Below the pieces are notes generated by a model. The model did not search any database. It was not told where the DNA came from and saw only the letters and a program-made list of their open reading frames with translations. A stretch of DNA of 64,000 bases from Tsukamurella paurometabola (lineage in GTDB: Bacteria; Actinomycetota; Actinomycetes; Mycobacteriales; Mycobacteriaceae), in NCBI RefSeq assembly GCF_900631615.1, contig NZ_LR131273.1:2698850-2762849 (forward strand). The letters run 5' to 3'. The position numbers and the translations under genes are program-made. Numbering within the stretch: position 1 is the first letter of the stretch; each line of letters begins with the position of its first letter. Positions 45,319 through 56,014 of the stretch are shown one piece after another.

Positions 45319-46977
45319 ATGAACGCGACGCCACCGCCGCCGATGAAAGGCAGAACCATCACCACCGCGAACAGCACCAACGACATCCACACCGAGCCCG
45401 CCACCGAAGCGGGCATGCCCGACGTCCACGTGATCGGCGACGACCACGTGTCGCCCAGCTTCGCCGAGCTCGGCGTCGACCAGGGCATCGTCGACGCCCT
45501 GGGCAAGCGCGGCATCGAGCGCACCTTCGCGATCCAGGAGCTCACCCTCCCGCTCGCGCTCGCCGGCAACGACCTCATCGGCCAGGCCCGTACGGGCATG
45601 GGCAAGACCTACGGCTTCGGTGTCCCACTGCTCAACCGGCTCGTCACCCAGGCCCGCGCCGAGGTCGGCGAGGACGGACTGCGTGCGCTCGACGGCACGC
45701 CGCGCGCCCTCATCATCGTTCCCACCCGCGAGCTGTGCGTGCAGGTCACCGACGACCTCGAGCAGGCCTCCGACGGCGTCCGGGTGCAGACCACCAAGGG
45801 CGAGCGCGACCTGAAGATCACCTCGATCTACGGCGGCCGCCCCTACGAGGCGCAGATCGAGGCGCTGCAGAAGGGAGTCGACGTGGTCGTCGGCACGCCC
45901 GGCCGCCTCCTCGACCTCGCCAACCAGGGCCACCTCGTGCTCGGCAAGATCCAGATCCTCGTTCTCGACGAGGCCGACGAGATGCTCGACCTGGGCTTCC
46001 TGCCCGACATCGAGCGCATTCTCACGATGGTCCCCACCGACCGGCAGACGATGCTCTTCTCGGCCACCATGCCGGGCCCCATCATCACGCTGGCCCGCAC
46101 GTTCCTCACCCAGCCGACGCACGTGCGCGCCGAGCACCACGACGACTCCGCGGTCCACGAGCGGACCACCCAGTTCGTCTACCGTGCCCACGCCCTCGAC
46201 AAGGTCGAACTGGTGGCGAAGGTGCTGCAGGCCGAGGGGCGCGGCGCGACGATGATCTTCACCCGCACCAAGCGCACCGCGCAGAAGGTCGCCGACGAGC
46301 TGGCCGAGCGCGGTTTCAAGGTCGGCGCCGTGCACGGCGACCTCGGCCAGGTCGCGCGCGAGAAGGCCCTCGGCAAGTTCCGTGACGGTTCGATCGACGT
46401 GCTCGTCGCGACGGACGTGGCCGCGCGCGGCATCGACATCGACGATGTCACCCACGTCATCAACTTCCAGTGCCCCGAGGACGACAAGACCTACGTCCAC
46501 CGCATCGGCCGCACCGGTCGCGCAGGCAAGACCGGCACCGCCGTCACCCTCGTCGACTGGGACGAGCTGCACCGCTGGGAGCTCATCGACAAGGCTCTCG
46601 GCCTCGGCAAGCCCGAGCCGGTGGAGACCTACAGCTCCAGCGAGCACCTCTTCACCGACCTGGGCATCGACCCGAAGGTCAAGGGCAGCCTGCCCGGTGT
46701 GCGCAAGCGCGCCGAGGGCGAGATCGTCGAGCGCAAGCCGCGCGAGAAGCGCACCAGCACCCGGACCCGCACCCGCACCCGCGGCGGCCGCAAGGCCGAC
46801 GGTGCGCCCGCCGAGGCCAAGCCCGCCACCGCCGCACCGGAGTCGCAGGCACCGTCGGCCGACGGTGCTGAGGGAGACGCCCCGGCCCGCAAGCGCCGCC
46901 GGCGCCGTCGCTCCGGCGCAGCCAAGGCGGAGGGCACAGTGAAGGCGGAGGGCGCCGCGCCCGCCTCGGCGGAGTAG
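45319..46977 (+). CDS. rhlE: DEAD-box RNA helicase RhlE
   Basis: DEAD-box helicases unwind RNA; this one is the Rv3211 counterpart and probably acts in the degradosome or in ribosome maturation. The 552-residue product has the Q motif FAELGVDQGIVDALGKRGIERTFAIQ-type region, motif I ARTGMGKT, Ia PTRELCVQV, II LDEADEMLDLGF, III SATMP, and C-terminal motifs IFTRTKR, ATDVAARGIDI and HRIGRTGRAGK. The C-terminal 120 residues are disordered and basic, with RTRTRTRGGRKA and RKRRRRRRSG, typical of RNA-binding tails. ATG 45319 is chosen without a clear ribosome site. The upstream leader holds a 7-base-pair hairpin (45228-45246), seen in other stress helicase genes as a leader. Confidence 0.95.
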   Translation: MNATPPPPMKGRTITTANSTNDIHTEPATEAGMPDVHVIGDDHVSPSFAELGVDQGIVDALGKRGIERTFAIQELTLPLALAGNDLIGQARTGMGKTYGFGVPLLNRLVTQARAEVGEDGLRALDGTPRALIIVPTRELCVQVTDDLEQASDGVRVQTTKGERDLKITSIYGGRPYEAQIEALQKGVDVVVGTPGRLLDLANQGHLVLGKIQILVLDEADEMLDLGFLPDIERILTMVPTDRQTMLFSATMPGPIITLARTFLTQPTHVRAEHHDDSAVHERTTQFVYRAHALDKVELVAKVLQAEGRGATMIFTRTKRTAQKVADELAERGFKVGAVHGDLGQVAREKALGKFRDGSIDVLVATDVAARGIDIDDVTHVINFQCPEDDKTYVHRIGRTGRAGKTGTAVTLVDWDELHRWELIDKALGLGKPEPVETYSSSEHLFTDLGIDPKVKGSLPGVRKRAEGEIVERKPREKRTSTRTRTRTRGGRKADGAPAEAKPATAAPESQAPSADGAEGDAPARKRRRRRRSGAAKAEGTVKAEGAAPASAE

Positions 46978-46993
46978 CCCGCCCCGACGGTCC

Positions 46994-47052
46994 CCCGAAC
47001 GACGGACCCCGCGACGGCCGAACGGCTGTCGTGGGGGCTTCGTCCGTTCGGG
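46994..47052 (+). terminator. Long imperfect hairpin after rhlE
   Basis: CCCGAAC (46994-47000) pairs with GTTCGGG (47046-47052) at the base of a longer GC stem with internal mismatches. It follows the rhlE stop by 16 bases and ends next to the ribosome site of the DUF418 gene. Confidence 0.7.
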
Positions 47053-47064
47053 AGGGTGGGGAGC

Positions 47065-48228
47065 ATGAACCCGACCTCCGCCCCGACCGGCACCCCCAGC
47101 GCCGCGGCGTCCACCACGCGTCGCATCGCCGCGCTCGATGTGGCCCGTGGCCTCGCGATCCTCGGCACCTTCGGCACCAACGTGTGGATCTTCACCGAGC
47201 CGCACGGGATGGTGGGTTACCTGGACAGCGTCGGCGCCGAATCGCTGCCGATCCGGGTGCTGCAGACACTCGCGCAGGGCAAGTTCCTCGGCCTGCTGAG
47301 TTTGATGTTCGGTGTGGGCCTGGCGATCCAGCAGGCCTCGGCCGCGCGGCACGACCGCCCGTGGCCGGGCCGCTACTGGCGCCGCGCGCTCGTGCTGTTC
47401 CTCGACGGGCTCGTGCACTTCCTGCTGGTCGCGGAGTTCGACGTGCTCATGGGCTACGCCCTCGTCTCGTTCGTGGTGTCGGCGATGCTGATCCTGCGGC
47501 CGCGGGTGCGGCTGCGCTGGGCGATCGGCTGCGCCGCGCTGCACCTGTCCCTGGTGGCCCTGGTATCCGTCGGGATGACGATCGAGCGCTCCGGCGTCGG
47601 CGCGGGCCCGGAGCCCGCCCGCGCGAACCCGTACGCCGACGGCTCGTTCTGGGACCTGGTGCTGTTCCGCGCGGACCACGCGCTGCTGTTCCGCGCGGAG
47701 ACGATCTTCATGATCCCGCTGACGATCGCGATGTTCCTCACGGGCGCGGCCCTGTTCCAGGGCGGTCTGTTCGCCGCCGAGGGCGCGGCCCTCCGGCGCC
47801 GGATGATGTGGATCGGCGGCGTCGCGGCCCCGGTCGACCTCGCGATCGGGATCGCCGGTGCGCCGCTCGGACTGTCGGGGCCCGCCGTCTTCGTCGGACG
47901 GTACGCGGTCGCGCCGCTGGTGGCGCTGGGCCTCCTCGCGCTCGTCGCCGAGTTCTATCAGCGGCGCGCCGTGGGGCGAGTGGGCGCCGCGCTGAGCAAC
48001 GTGGGGAAGACGGCGCTGAGCTGCTACGTGCTGCAGAACGTGATCGCCTCGGTGCTCTGCTACGGCTGGGGCCTCGGGCTCGCGACACGTTTCGGCGCCG
48101 AGCACCGGCTCGCGTTCACGGTGGCGGTGTACGTCGCGGTGATGGCGTGCCTGCTCGCGGTGTCGGCGCTGTGGACGCGGCGGTTCCCGCGCGGACCCAT
48201 CGAGATGCTGATGCACCGAGCGGCGTGA
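47065..48228 (+). CDS. DUF418 integral membrane protein
   Basis: The 387-residue product has about nine hydrophobic segments and the DUF418 hallmarks IAALDVARGLAILGTFGTN (about 24-42), KFLGLLSLMFGVGLAIQ (about 74-90), a basic loop ending WRRALVLFLDGLVHFLL, and the C-terminal VGAALSNVGKTALSCYVLQNVIAS (about 309-332). DUF418 proteins are often beside regulators and have suggested acyltransferase-like folds, without proof. ATG 47065 is preferred to GTG 47056, since GGGAG precedes it. It is convergent with the TetR gene, 20 bases away. Confidence 0.87.
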   Translation: MNPTSAPTGTPSAAASTTRRIAALDVARGLAILGTFGTNVWIFTEPHGMVGYLDSVGAESLPIRVLQTLAQGKFLGLLSLMFGVGLAIQQASAARHDRPWPGRYWRRALVLFLDGLVHFLLVAEFDVLMGYALVSFVVSAMLILRPRVRLRWAIGCAALHLSLVALVSVGMTIERSGVGAGPEPARANPYADGSFWDLVLFRADHALLFRAETIFMIPLTIAMFLTGAALFQGGLFAAEGAALRRRMMWIGGVAAPVDLAIGIAGAPLGLSGPAVFVGRYAVAPLVALGLLALVAEFYQRRAVGRVGAALSNVGKTALSCYVLQNVIASVLCYGWGLGLATRFGAEHRLAFTVAVYVAVMACLLAVSALWTRRFPRGPIEMLMHRAA

Positions 48229-48247
48229 CGCCGCTCGCGCGGCCGAT

Positions 48248-49985
<1,738 letters not shown>

Positions 49986-50045
49986 CCGGGCGCCGGCGCG
50001 TGTCGGTTCCACTTCGCGGGCGCTGATCGTGGAATTGTTGACGAC

Positions 50046-51059
50046 GTGAGTAGTCCTTCGAACCCGAGGCGCCCCCGTCCCGACGGGCGTGCGCCGCTTC
50101 GGGCCGAGTGGGACCCCATCAACTCCTCCACGGCGACCTCGGGCGATCAGCGCAACCGCCCGCCGCGCGAGCGGGTGTACGCGAAGCAGGGTCGGCTGGG
50201 CCGGCTCCTGCGCACCTACGGCTGGCGCGCCTACGCGGTGCCGGTGCTCGCCGTGCTCACGGTGGTGGCGCTGGTGCTGACCTTCGGCGGCGACCCGTTC
50301 GGCACCAAGCAGACGACCGAGACATCCCCCGAGGGGCAGCTCTCCCGCAATCCGACGCCCGGCAAGACCATCGTCGGCGCCCCGAGTAAGACGGTGCCGG
50401 GTCCCGTGCCGCCCGCGGGCATGCTCCCCGAGGGCGGAGCCTTCACGGAGAAGGGCCAGGGCATCTGGCACGTCGTACCGGGGTCCACGCCGCGCGTCGG
50501 CAAGCAGGACGAGGGCAAGCAGCAGGTGTTCACGTACATGATCGCGGTCGAGGACGGCGTCGACATGGGCGCGCTCGGCGGCGACCAGCCCTTCGCCACG
50601 ATGATCGACCGCACGCTGGCCGACCCGCGCAGCTGGATCCACGACCCCGCCGTGGCCTTCCAACGGATCGACAAGGGCACGCCCTCCTTCACCATCTCGC
50701 TGACCTCCCCGATCACCACCCGCTCGGCCTGCGGTTACACCATCCAGCTGGAGTCGTCCTGCTACAACGGCGAGCTCGGGCGCGTCGTGATCAACCTCGC
50801 GCGCTGGGTGCGCGGCGCCACCGCCTTCGAGGGCGACCTCACCGGCTACCGGCAGTACGCGATCAATCACGAGGTGGGGCACGCGATCGGCTACCCGCAG
50901 CACGTCCCGTGCCCCGCGCAGGGCGCGCTCGCGCCGATCATGATGCAGCAGTCCTTCGGCGTGAAGAACCGCGACATCTACGACCTCGACAAGTCCGAGG
51001 GCTTCGGCAACGACCTGGCCTGCCGGCCGAACGCCTGGGTCGCGCCCGTCCTGAAGTGA
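50046..51059 (+). CDS. DUF3152 membrane-anchored metallopeptidase-like protein
   Basis: The 337-residue product has a basic cytoplasmic lead of about 60 residues, one membrane segment (about 64-80), a Pro-rich linker, and a DUF3152 domain (about 120-335) as in Rv3207c. The segment NHEVGHAIGYPQH (about 278-290) is an HExxHxxxxxxH-like zinc motif (HEVGH...H), so a secreted zinc metallopeptidase is likely. Cysteines at SACGYT, SSCYN, VPCPAQ and LACRP may form two disulfides. GTG 50046 is the start. The substrate is not known. Confidence 0.87.
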   Translation: MSSPSNPRRPRPDGRAPLRAEWDPINSSTATSGDQRNRPPRERVYAKQGRLGRLLRTYGWRAYAVPVLAVLTVVALVLTFGGDPFGTKQTTETSPEGQLSRNPTPGKTIVGAPSKTVPGPVPPAGMLPEGGAFTEKGQGIWHVVPGSTPRVGKQDEGKQQVFTYMIAVEDGVDMGALGGDQPFATMIDRTLADPRSWIHDPAVAFQRIDKGTPSFTISLTSPITTRSACGYTIQLESSCYNGELGRVVINLARWVRGATAFEGDLTGYRQYAINHEVGHAIGYPQHVPCPAQGALAPIMMQQSFGVKNRDIYDLDKSEGFGNDLACRPNAWVAPVLK

Positions 51060-51112
51060 CCGTCCGTCCGGGGCGACGGTGCCGCCCCGCCCGCGCGCCC
51101 GTCGGGGCGCCG

Positions 51113-51138
51113 GGAATGGTGGCGGGCGCAGCGTCGTT
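51113..51138 (+). promoter_or_regulatory. Sigma-H-type promoter of moeZ
   Basis: GGAAT (51113-51117), exactly 18 bases, then GTT (51136-51138). Predicted transcription start is about 51145-51148, which would make the GTG at 51148 the first codon of a leaderless mRNA. moeB is a known SigR target in Streptomyces. Confidence 0.7.
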
Positions 51139-51147
51139 GAGCAGTGT

Positions 51148-52338
51148 GTGAGCACGCTGCCCCCGCTTGTGGAACCCGCCGCCGATCTGACCCGCGACGA
51201 GGTCGCGCGGTACTCGCGGCACCTCATCATCCCCGAGATGGGGGTCACGGGGCAGAAACGCCTCAAGAACGCGAAGGTCCTGGTGATCGGTGCCGGCGGG
51301 CTCGGCAGCCCCGCGCTGCTGTACCTCGCCGCGGCGGGCGTCGGCACGATCGGCATCGTCGAGTTCGACGAGGTCGACGAATCGAACCTGCAGCGCCAGG
51401 TGATCCACGGCGTCTCCGACCTGGGGCGGCCGAAGGGCGAGAGTGCGCGGGACTCCATCGCGGAGATCAACCCGCTGGTCACCGTCAACCTCCACCCGAT
51501 CCGCCTGGAGCCCGAGAACGCGGTCGAGCTGTTCGAGCAGTACGACCTCATCCTCGACGGCACCGACAACTTCGCCACCCGCTACCTCGTCAACGACGCC
51601 GCGGTGCTGGCGCACAAGCCCTACGTGTGGGGCTCGATCTTCCGGTTCGAGGGCCAGGTGTCCGTGTTCTGGGAGGACGCTCCCGACGGCCCGAACGGCG
51701 AGAAGCAGGGCCTGAACTACCGCGACCTGTACCCCGTCGCGCCGCCGCCCGGCATGGTCCCGTCGTGCGCCGAGGGCGGCGTGCTCGGCATCCTCTGTGC
51801 CTCGATCGGATCGATCATGGGCACCGAGGCGGTCAAGCTCATCACCGGCATCGGCGAATCGCTCCTGGGCCGGCTCATGGTCTACGACGCGCTCGAGATG
51901 AGCTACCGCACCCTGTCGATCCGCAAGGACCCCGACGCGCCGCGCATCACCGGGCTCATCGACTACGACGAGTTCTGCGGGGTCGTCTCCGACGAGGCGG
52001 AGCGTGCCGCCGCCGGGAGCACCATCACCCCGAAGGAACTCGTCGAGATGGGTGCACCCGGCGTCGATTACGAGCTGGTGGACGTCCGCGAGCCCGTCGA
52101 GTGGGAGATCGTCCACCTGGACGGCGCGAAGCTGGTGCCCAAGGGCGCCTTCGAGACCGGCGAGGGGCTGACGCAGGTCTCCGCCGATAAGAAGCTGGTC
52201 CTGTACTGCAAGACCGGTATCCGTTCCGCGGAGGTGCTCGCCACCGTCCAGGGCGCCGGCTACCGCGACGCCGTACACCTGCAGGGCGGCATCACCGCCT
52301 ACGCGAAGCAGGTCGATCCGTCGCTCCCGGTGTACTGA
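51148..52338 (+). CDS. moeZ: Adenylyltransferase/sulfurtransferase MoeZ
   Basis: MoeZ adenylates and thiocarboxylates small sulfur carriers (such as MoaD-, CysO- and ThiS-type proteins) for molybdopterin and cysteine synthesis. The 396-residue product has the ThiF/MoeB domain (about 1-265) with VLVIGAGGLGSPALLYLAA (about 47-65), DLILDGTDNFATRYL and the catalytic cysteine region PSCAEGGVLG, then a rhodanese domain (about 285-395) with its active Cys in LVLYCKTGIRS. GTG 51148 is the in-frame start and is consistent with leaderless expression from a sigma-H-type promoter. It is the Rv3206c (moeB1) counterpart and is convergent with fadD, one base apart. Confidence 0.95.
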   Translation: MSTLPPLVEPAADLTRDEVARYSRHLIIPEMGVTGQKRLKNAKVLVIGAGGLGSPALLYLAAAGVGTIGIVEFDEVDESNLQRQVIHGVSDLGRPKGESARDSIAEINPLVTVNLHPIRLEPENAVELFEQYDLILDGTDNFATRYLVNDAAVLAHKPYVWGSIFRFEGQVSVFWEDAPDGPNGEKQGLNYRDLYPVAPPPGMVPSCAEGGVLGILCASIGSIMGTEAVKLITGIGESLLGRLMVYDALEMSYRTLSIRKDPDAPRITGLIDYDEFCGVVSDEAERAAAGSTITPKELVEMGAPGVDYELVDVREPVEWEIVHLDGAKLVPKGAFETGEGLTQVSADKKLVLYCKTGIRSAEVLATVQGAGYRDAVHLQGGITAYAKQVDPSLPVY

Positions 52339-52339
52339 T

Positions 52340-53866
52340 TCAGGCCTCGATCAGGCGCTTGACCAGTTTGCCGGTGGGGGTGCGGGGCAGGCTGTCGACG
52401 AAGCGCACGGCGCGGGGCAGCTTGTAGCGGGCCAGTTCCCGGCCCGCGTAGTCGATCAGCTCCTGCGCCAGCTCGTCCGACGGTGCCGTACCCGGCGCGA
52501 GCTGCACGCACGCCAGCGCGGTCTCGCCGAGCTCGTCGTCGGGCACGCCGATCACGGCGACGTCGGCGACGGCGGGATGCATGATCAGCGCGTTCTCCGA
52601 CTCCTGCGGGTAGACGTTCACCCCGCCCGTGATGATCATGAAGTCCTTGCGATCCGTGAGGTACAGGTAGCCGTCCTCGTCGAGGTAGCCGACGTCGCCG
52701 GTGGTGGCCCAGTTCTCGTGGTCGGGATGCTGTGCGGCGCGGGTCTTCTCCGGCGCGTTGTGGTACGCGAAGGGCATCTGCTCACGCTCGAAGTAGATCG
52801 TGCCCACCTCCCCGGCGGGGAGGACGGCACCGTCGTCGCCGCAGATCCGGGCGACGCCGAGCCCGGCGCGCCCCACGGACCCGGGACGTTCCAGCGCCTC
52901 CTGCGGGCTGATGAACGTGGCCCCGGCCGCCTCGGTGGAGGCGTAGTACTCGTGGATCACCGGGCCCCACCAGGCGAGCATCGACTGCTTCACCTCGGCG
53001 GGGCACGGCGCGGCCGCGTGGATCGCGACCTTGAGGCTGCTCGTGTCGTAGTGCGCCCGCGTCTCCTCGGGCAGCTTGAGCATCCGCACGAACATCGTCG
53101 GCACCCACTGGCTGTGGGTCACGCGGTACTTCTCGATGAGCGCGAGCGCCTCCTCCGGGTCGAAGCGGTGCATCATGATCACGGTGCCGCCCACGGACAT
53201 GGTGACGCCGCAGAAGCGCAGGGGCGCAGCGTGGTACAGCGGGGCGGGGGAGAGGTACACGGTGTCGGCGTCCATGCCGTACATCGGCGCGAAGATGGCG
53301 GTGTAGGCGTCGGGGGTCTCGTCCACCTGCCCCTCCGGAAGAGGGATCCGGATGCCCTTCGGGCGGCCCGTGGTGCCGGAGGAGTACAGCATGTCCGTCC
53401 CGCGCGGCTGGTCCGTGAGCGGGGTGGCGTCGGCCGCCGCGAGCACCGCGTCGAAGTCCGCGAAGCCCGGGATCGGTCCGCCCCAGGCGATCGCGTGCCC
53501 GGGCACGGCGAGCGCGGGGAGTTGGAGGGCCTCCGAGACCGCCTCGGCCACATCGGCGCCCGCGAACAGGGCCTTGGCGTCGCAGTCCTCGAGGATGTAG
53601 TTCACTTCGCCGGGCGTGAGGTGGTGGTTGATCGCGGTCACGTACAGGCCGCTGCGGATGGCGGCGGCGTACGCGGAGAAGATGCGCAGATCGTTCCCGG
53701 CCACGATCGCGACGGTGTCACCCCGCCGCAGTCCCAGCGCGCGCAGGTGGTGCGCGAGCCGGGTGGACTCCTCGTTCAGGCGGGAGTGGCTCAGGATCTC
53801 GCCGGTGGCGGCGTCGATCGCTGCGGGCTTGCCGGGGGAGAGCTCTGCGAAGGCTCCTGGGAACAT
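52340..53866 (-). CDS. Fatty acyl-CoA synthetase (FadD family)
   Basis: FadD enzymes activate carboxylic acids to acyl-AMP and then acyl-CoA. The 508-residue product has the AMP-binding motif LYSSGTTGRPKGI (about 162-174), YASTEAAGATF (about 291) and the C-terminal GDVGYLDEDGYLYLTDRKDFMIITGG region ending with TPTGKLVKR, where the catalytic Lys sits. Chain-length preference is unknown. ATG 53866 is preceded by AAAGGCGG. I do not recall a homologue in this place in M. tuberculosis. Confidence 0.92.
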   Translation of the reverse strand: MFPGAFAELSPGKPAAIDAATGEILSHSRLNEESTRLAHHLRALGLRRGDTVAIVAGNDLRIFSAYAAAIRSGLYVTAINHHLTPGEVNYILEDCDAKALFAGADVAEAVSEALQLPALAVPGHAIAWGGPIPGFADFDAVLAAADATPLTDQPRGTDMLYSSGTTGRPKGIRIPLPEGQVDETPDAYTAIFAPMYGMDADTVYLSPAPLYHAAPLRFCGVTMSVGGTVIMMHRFDPEEALALIEKYRVTHSQWVPTMFVRMLKLPEETRAHYDTSSLKVAIHAAAPCPAEVKQSMLAWWGPVIHEYYASTEAAGATFISPQEALERPGSVGRAGLGVARICGDDGAVLPAGEVGTIYFEREQMPFAYHNAPEKTRAAQHPDHENWATTGDVGYLDEDGYLYLTDRKDFMIITGGVNVYPQESENALIMHPAVADVAVIGVPDDELGETALACVQLAPGTAPSDELAQELIDYAGRELARYKLPRAVRFVDSLPRTPTGKLVKRLIEA

Positions 53867-53947
53867 GAGAACCGCCTTTAACTTCGAAGTGGTCTCACGG
53901 TAGCGCCGGGGCGGGGCGCCCGAAGGGCTTCAAGCGAACTCGTTGCG

Positions 53948-54055
53948 ATGCGAGAACGTGTCCGTGGAGAGGTCGTGACGATCGGTTCCGGGCACCGGCC
54001 CCAGTTCTCCACCCCGGAGCGACTCGGCGACCTGATCGTCGCCGCCAGCCGGTGA
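53948..54055 (+). pseudogene. Possible remnant of an alpha/beta hydrolase
   Basis: A 35-codon frame from ATG 53948 to TGA 54055 encodes GSGHRPQFSTPERLGDLI near its end, which looks like the catalytic-His end of an alpha/beta hydrolase (GH..PQ...PE.L..LI). No upstream hydrolase body is present; fadD lies directly to the left. It is best read as a degraded gene end, but chance resemblance cannot be excluded. Confidence 0.4.
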
Positions 54056-54056
54056 A

Positions 54057-54653
54057 TCAGGCGGGTGCGTTCGCGGACAGCCAGCCCGCGTAGTCGTGCA
54101 GCAGCGCGACCAGGGGCAGCGCGTCGACGGTGCTGATGGGCTCGCCCCGCAGGGCGGTGCGGATGCCCGGCATGCGGGCGGCGATGCGCGACCGTTCGGA
54201 GAGCTCGTGATGGCTCAGGCCGCGCTGTTCGCCCAGCACGATCCGGCGCGGGTGTTCGGCGCGCAGCGACTCCGCCAGCGCGGTGAACTCGTCCCGATCG
54301 AGCGCGGGGAGATGCACCGAGAAGCTCATGATCGGGCCGGCGTCCGCGTCGTCCCGCTCCTCGGACTCCTCGAGCCAGTCCGCGTACTCCTGGCTCAGGT
54401 CGTCGAGCGCCTCCTCGTCGTCGAAGGACAGGCGGCCGCCCTCGAGCGCCGCCCGGAGCGCGGAGACCAACGCGCGCACCGTCTCGGGGTCCGATGCCGC
54501 CGCGTACCACCGGTGCGATTCGTGCGGCACCACGATCCGGTCGGCGCGGCCCGCGGTGAGGCGCGCGCGGACCCCGTCGAACTCGGCGACGGACAGGTCG
54601 GGGAACTGGACGGACACGGTCACGACGGGGCGGGAGTCTGGCACGCCCTCCAT
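54057..54653 (-). CDS. Hypothetical protein with internal duplication
   Basis: The 198-residue product is not recognised. It consists of two similar halves: VQFPDLSVAEFDGVRARL (about 15-32) matches VHLPALDRDEFTALAESL (about 110-127), both followed by R-R-I-V-(V/L), and LSQEYADWLEE matches LLHDYAGWLSA at the end of each half. It is acidic, has no signal peptide or membrane segment. ATG 54653 is used; GTG 54644 is also possible. It is divergent from the F420-type gene at 54683. Confidence 0.8.
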   Translation of the reverse strand: MEGVPDSRPVVTVSVQFPDLSVAEFDGVRARLTAGRADRIVVPHESHRWYAAASDPETVRALVSALRAALEGGRLSFDDEEALDDLSQEYADWLEESEERDDADAGPIMSFSVHLPALDRDEFTALAESLRAEHPRRIVLGEQRGLSHHELSERSRIAARMPGIRTALRGEPISTVDALPLVALLHDYAGWLSANAPA

Positions 54654-54682
54654 TGTCCCGATGATCGTTCTAGGGTGGGGGC

Positions 54683-55123
54683 ATGGCCCTCGAAGGTGAA
54701 TACGCGACGGAGAAGGCCGGCTGGGTCGCGGACCAGCTGGCGAAGATCGACGAGACCGGCACCACGGCATCGGTGGCGGTCGCGGGCATGGCGGTGGTGG
54801 TGTTCACCTACCGCGGCCCCAAATCCGGCAAGCTCTACCGCCGCCCGCTCATGCGGGTCGAGCACGACGGCGTGTACGCGGCGTTCGCGTCCAAGGGCGG
54901 CGCGCCCGAGAATCCCGTCTGGTACTCGGCGCTCCTCGCGAACGACGAGGTCGAGGTGCAGGACGGGACCACCGTGGTGTCCGGTCCGGTGCGCGAGATC
55001 CACGGCGCCGAGCGGGACGAGTGGTGGGCGCGCGGCGTCGCCGCGTATCCGCCGTACGCCGAGTACCAGGAGAAGGCGGACCGCCTGATCCCCATCCTCC
55101 TGGTCGAACCGGGCCGCGCCTAG
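54683..55123 (+). CDS. F420-dependent nitroreductase-type (Ddn family) protein, second copy
   Basis: The 146-residue product belongs to the same family as the gene at 34851, with VVVFTYRGPKSGKLYRRPLMR (about 38-58) in place of the TGRKSG loop, and FASKGGAPENPVWYSALLA (about 68-86) with the family GG.P.NP.WY pattern. It probably reduces a quinone or other electron acceptor with F420H2. ATG 54683 is the start, 29 bases from the divergent gene. Confidence 0.9.
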   Translation: MALEGEYATEKAGWVADQLAKIDETGTTASVAVAGMAVVVFTYRGPKSGKLYRRPLMRVEHDGVYAAFASKGGAPENPVWYSALLANDEVEVQDGTTVVSGPVREIHGAERDEWWARGVAAYPPYAEYQEKADRLIPILLVEPGRA

Positions 55124-55159
55124 CGGCCTCGCCGCCCGCACGCGGGTAGATTTCAGAGG

Positions 55160-56014
55160 GTGAGCCCCGTCGAGCCCCCTGCGCACGTCCTGTCCACCTT
55201 CGGCTTGGACGAGACCGAGCCGATCGCCCTCGGTGCCGAGTGGGACGGCGGCTGGCGCTGCGGCGAAGTGGTGCTCTCGCTGATCGCCGACCATGCGCGC
55301 GCCGCCTGGTCCGCGAAGGTGCGCGAGGACCTCTACGTCGACGGTATGCGCCTGGCCCGTCCGTTCCGCGCCACCGATGGGCGGTACGTGGTCTCGGGCT
55401 GGCGGGCGGACACCTTCATCGCCGGCTCGGCCGAGCCGCGCTTCGACGAGATCATCTCCATGGCCAACCGGCTGCACGAGGTGACCGCGAAGCTCGAGCG
55501 GCCCCGTTTCCTGGCCGCGCCCACCGTCGCGCCGTTCACCGATGTCGACTACTTCGGCTTCGCCGACCGGGCCGCGTGGGAGGAGAAGCCGCTCGCCATG
55601 GCCCGTAAGCTCGGCGCGCTCGACGAGACGGTCGAGCACCGGCAGCGGGCCGTCGAGCTGGTGACCGAGCTCGCGGCGCTGCGCACGCCCGTCGAGGCCG
55701 CGCCGCAGCTCGTCCACGGCGATCTCGCCAGCTCCGTGCTCTTCGCCGGGGCCGCGGCCCCCGGTATCACCGACTTCACGCCGTACTGGCGCCCCGCGAC
55801 GTGGGCCGCCGCGGTCGTCGCCGTCGACGGGCTGTCGTGGGGCGGCGCCGACGACGGCCTGCTCATGCGGTGGAGCGACCTTCCCGAGTGGCCGCAGATG
55901 GTGCTGCGCGCCCTCATCTTCCGGCTCGCGGTGCACGCCGTGCACCCGCGCTCGGAGGCCGAGGCCCTGCCCGGCCTCGAGCACATCGTCGAGATCGGCC
56001 GGTGGCTGCTCTGA
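55160..56014 (+). CDS. TIGR02569-family protein (Rv3205c-like)
   Basis: The 284-residue product has the aminoglycoside-phosphotransferase-like fold without a full kinase active site: QLVHGDLASSVLFAG (about 189-203) holds the HGD pattern, followed by ITDFTPYWRPATWAAAVV. It is the family at the Rv3205c position. GTG 55160 is the start. Its end overlaps the next gene by 13 bases. Function is unknown; true kinase activity is doubtful because the usual metal-binding DxD and the N-lobe lysine are not clear. Confidence 0.88.
   Translation: MSPVEPPAHVLSTFGLDETEPIALGAEWDGGWRCGEVVLSLIADHARAAWSAKVREDLYVDGMRLARPFRATDGRYVVSGWRADTFIAGSAEPRFDEIISMANRLHEVTAKLERPRFLAAPTVAPFTDVDYFGFADRAAWEEKPLAMARKLGALDETVEHRQRAVELVTELAALRTPVEAAPQLVHGDLASSVLFAGAAAPGITDFTPYWRPATWAAAVVAVDGLSWGGADDGLLMRWSDLPEWPQMVLRALIFRLAVHAVHPRSEAEALPGLEHIVEIGRWLL

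Noticed and set aside
45298-45323. Sigma-H-type promoter before rhlE (GGAAC at 45298)
   Set aside because: The -10 position reads AAC and falls inside the gene.
53161-53200. Additional octamer copies of the form CACGGTGC
   Set aside because: They differ from GACGGTGC in the first base and were not counted.
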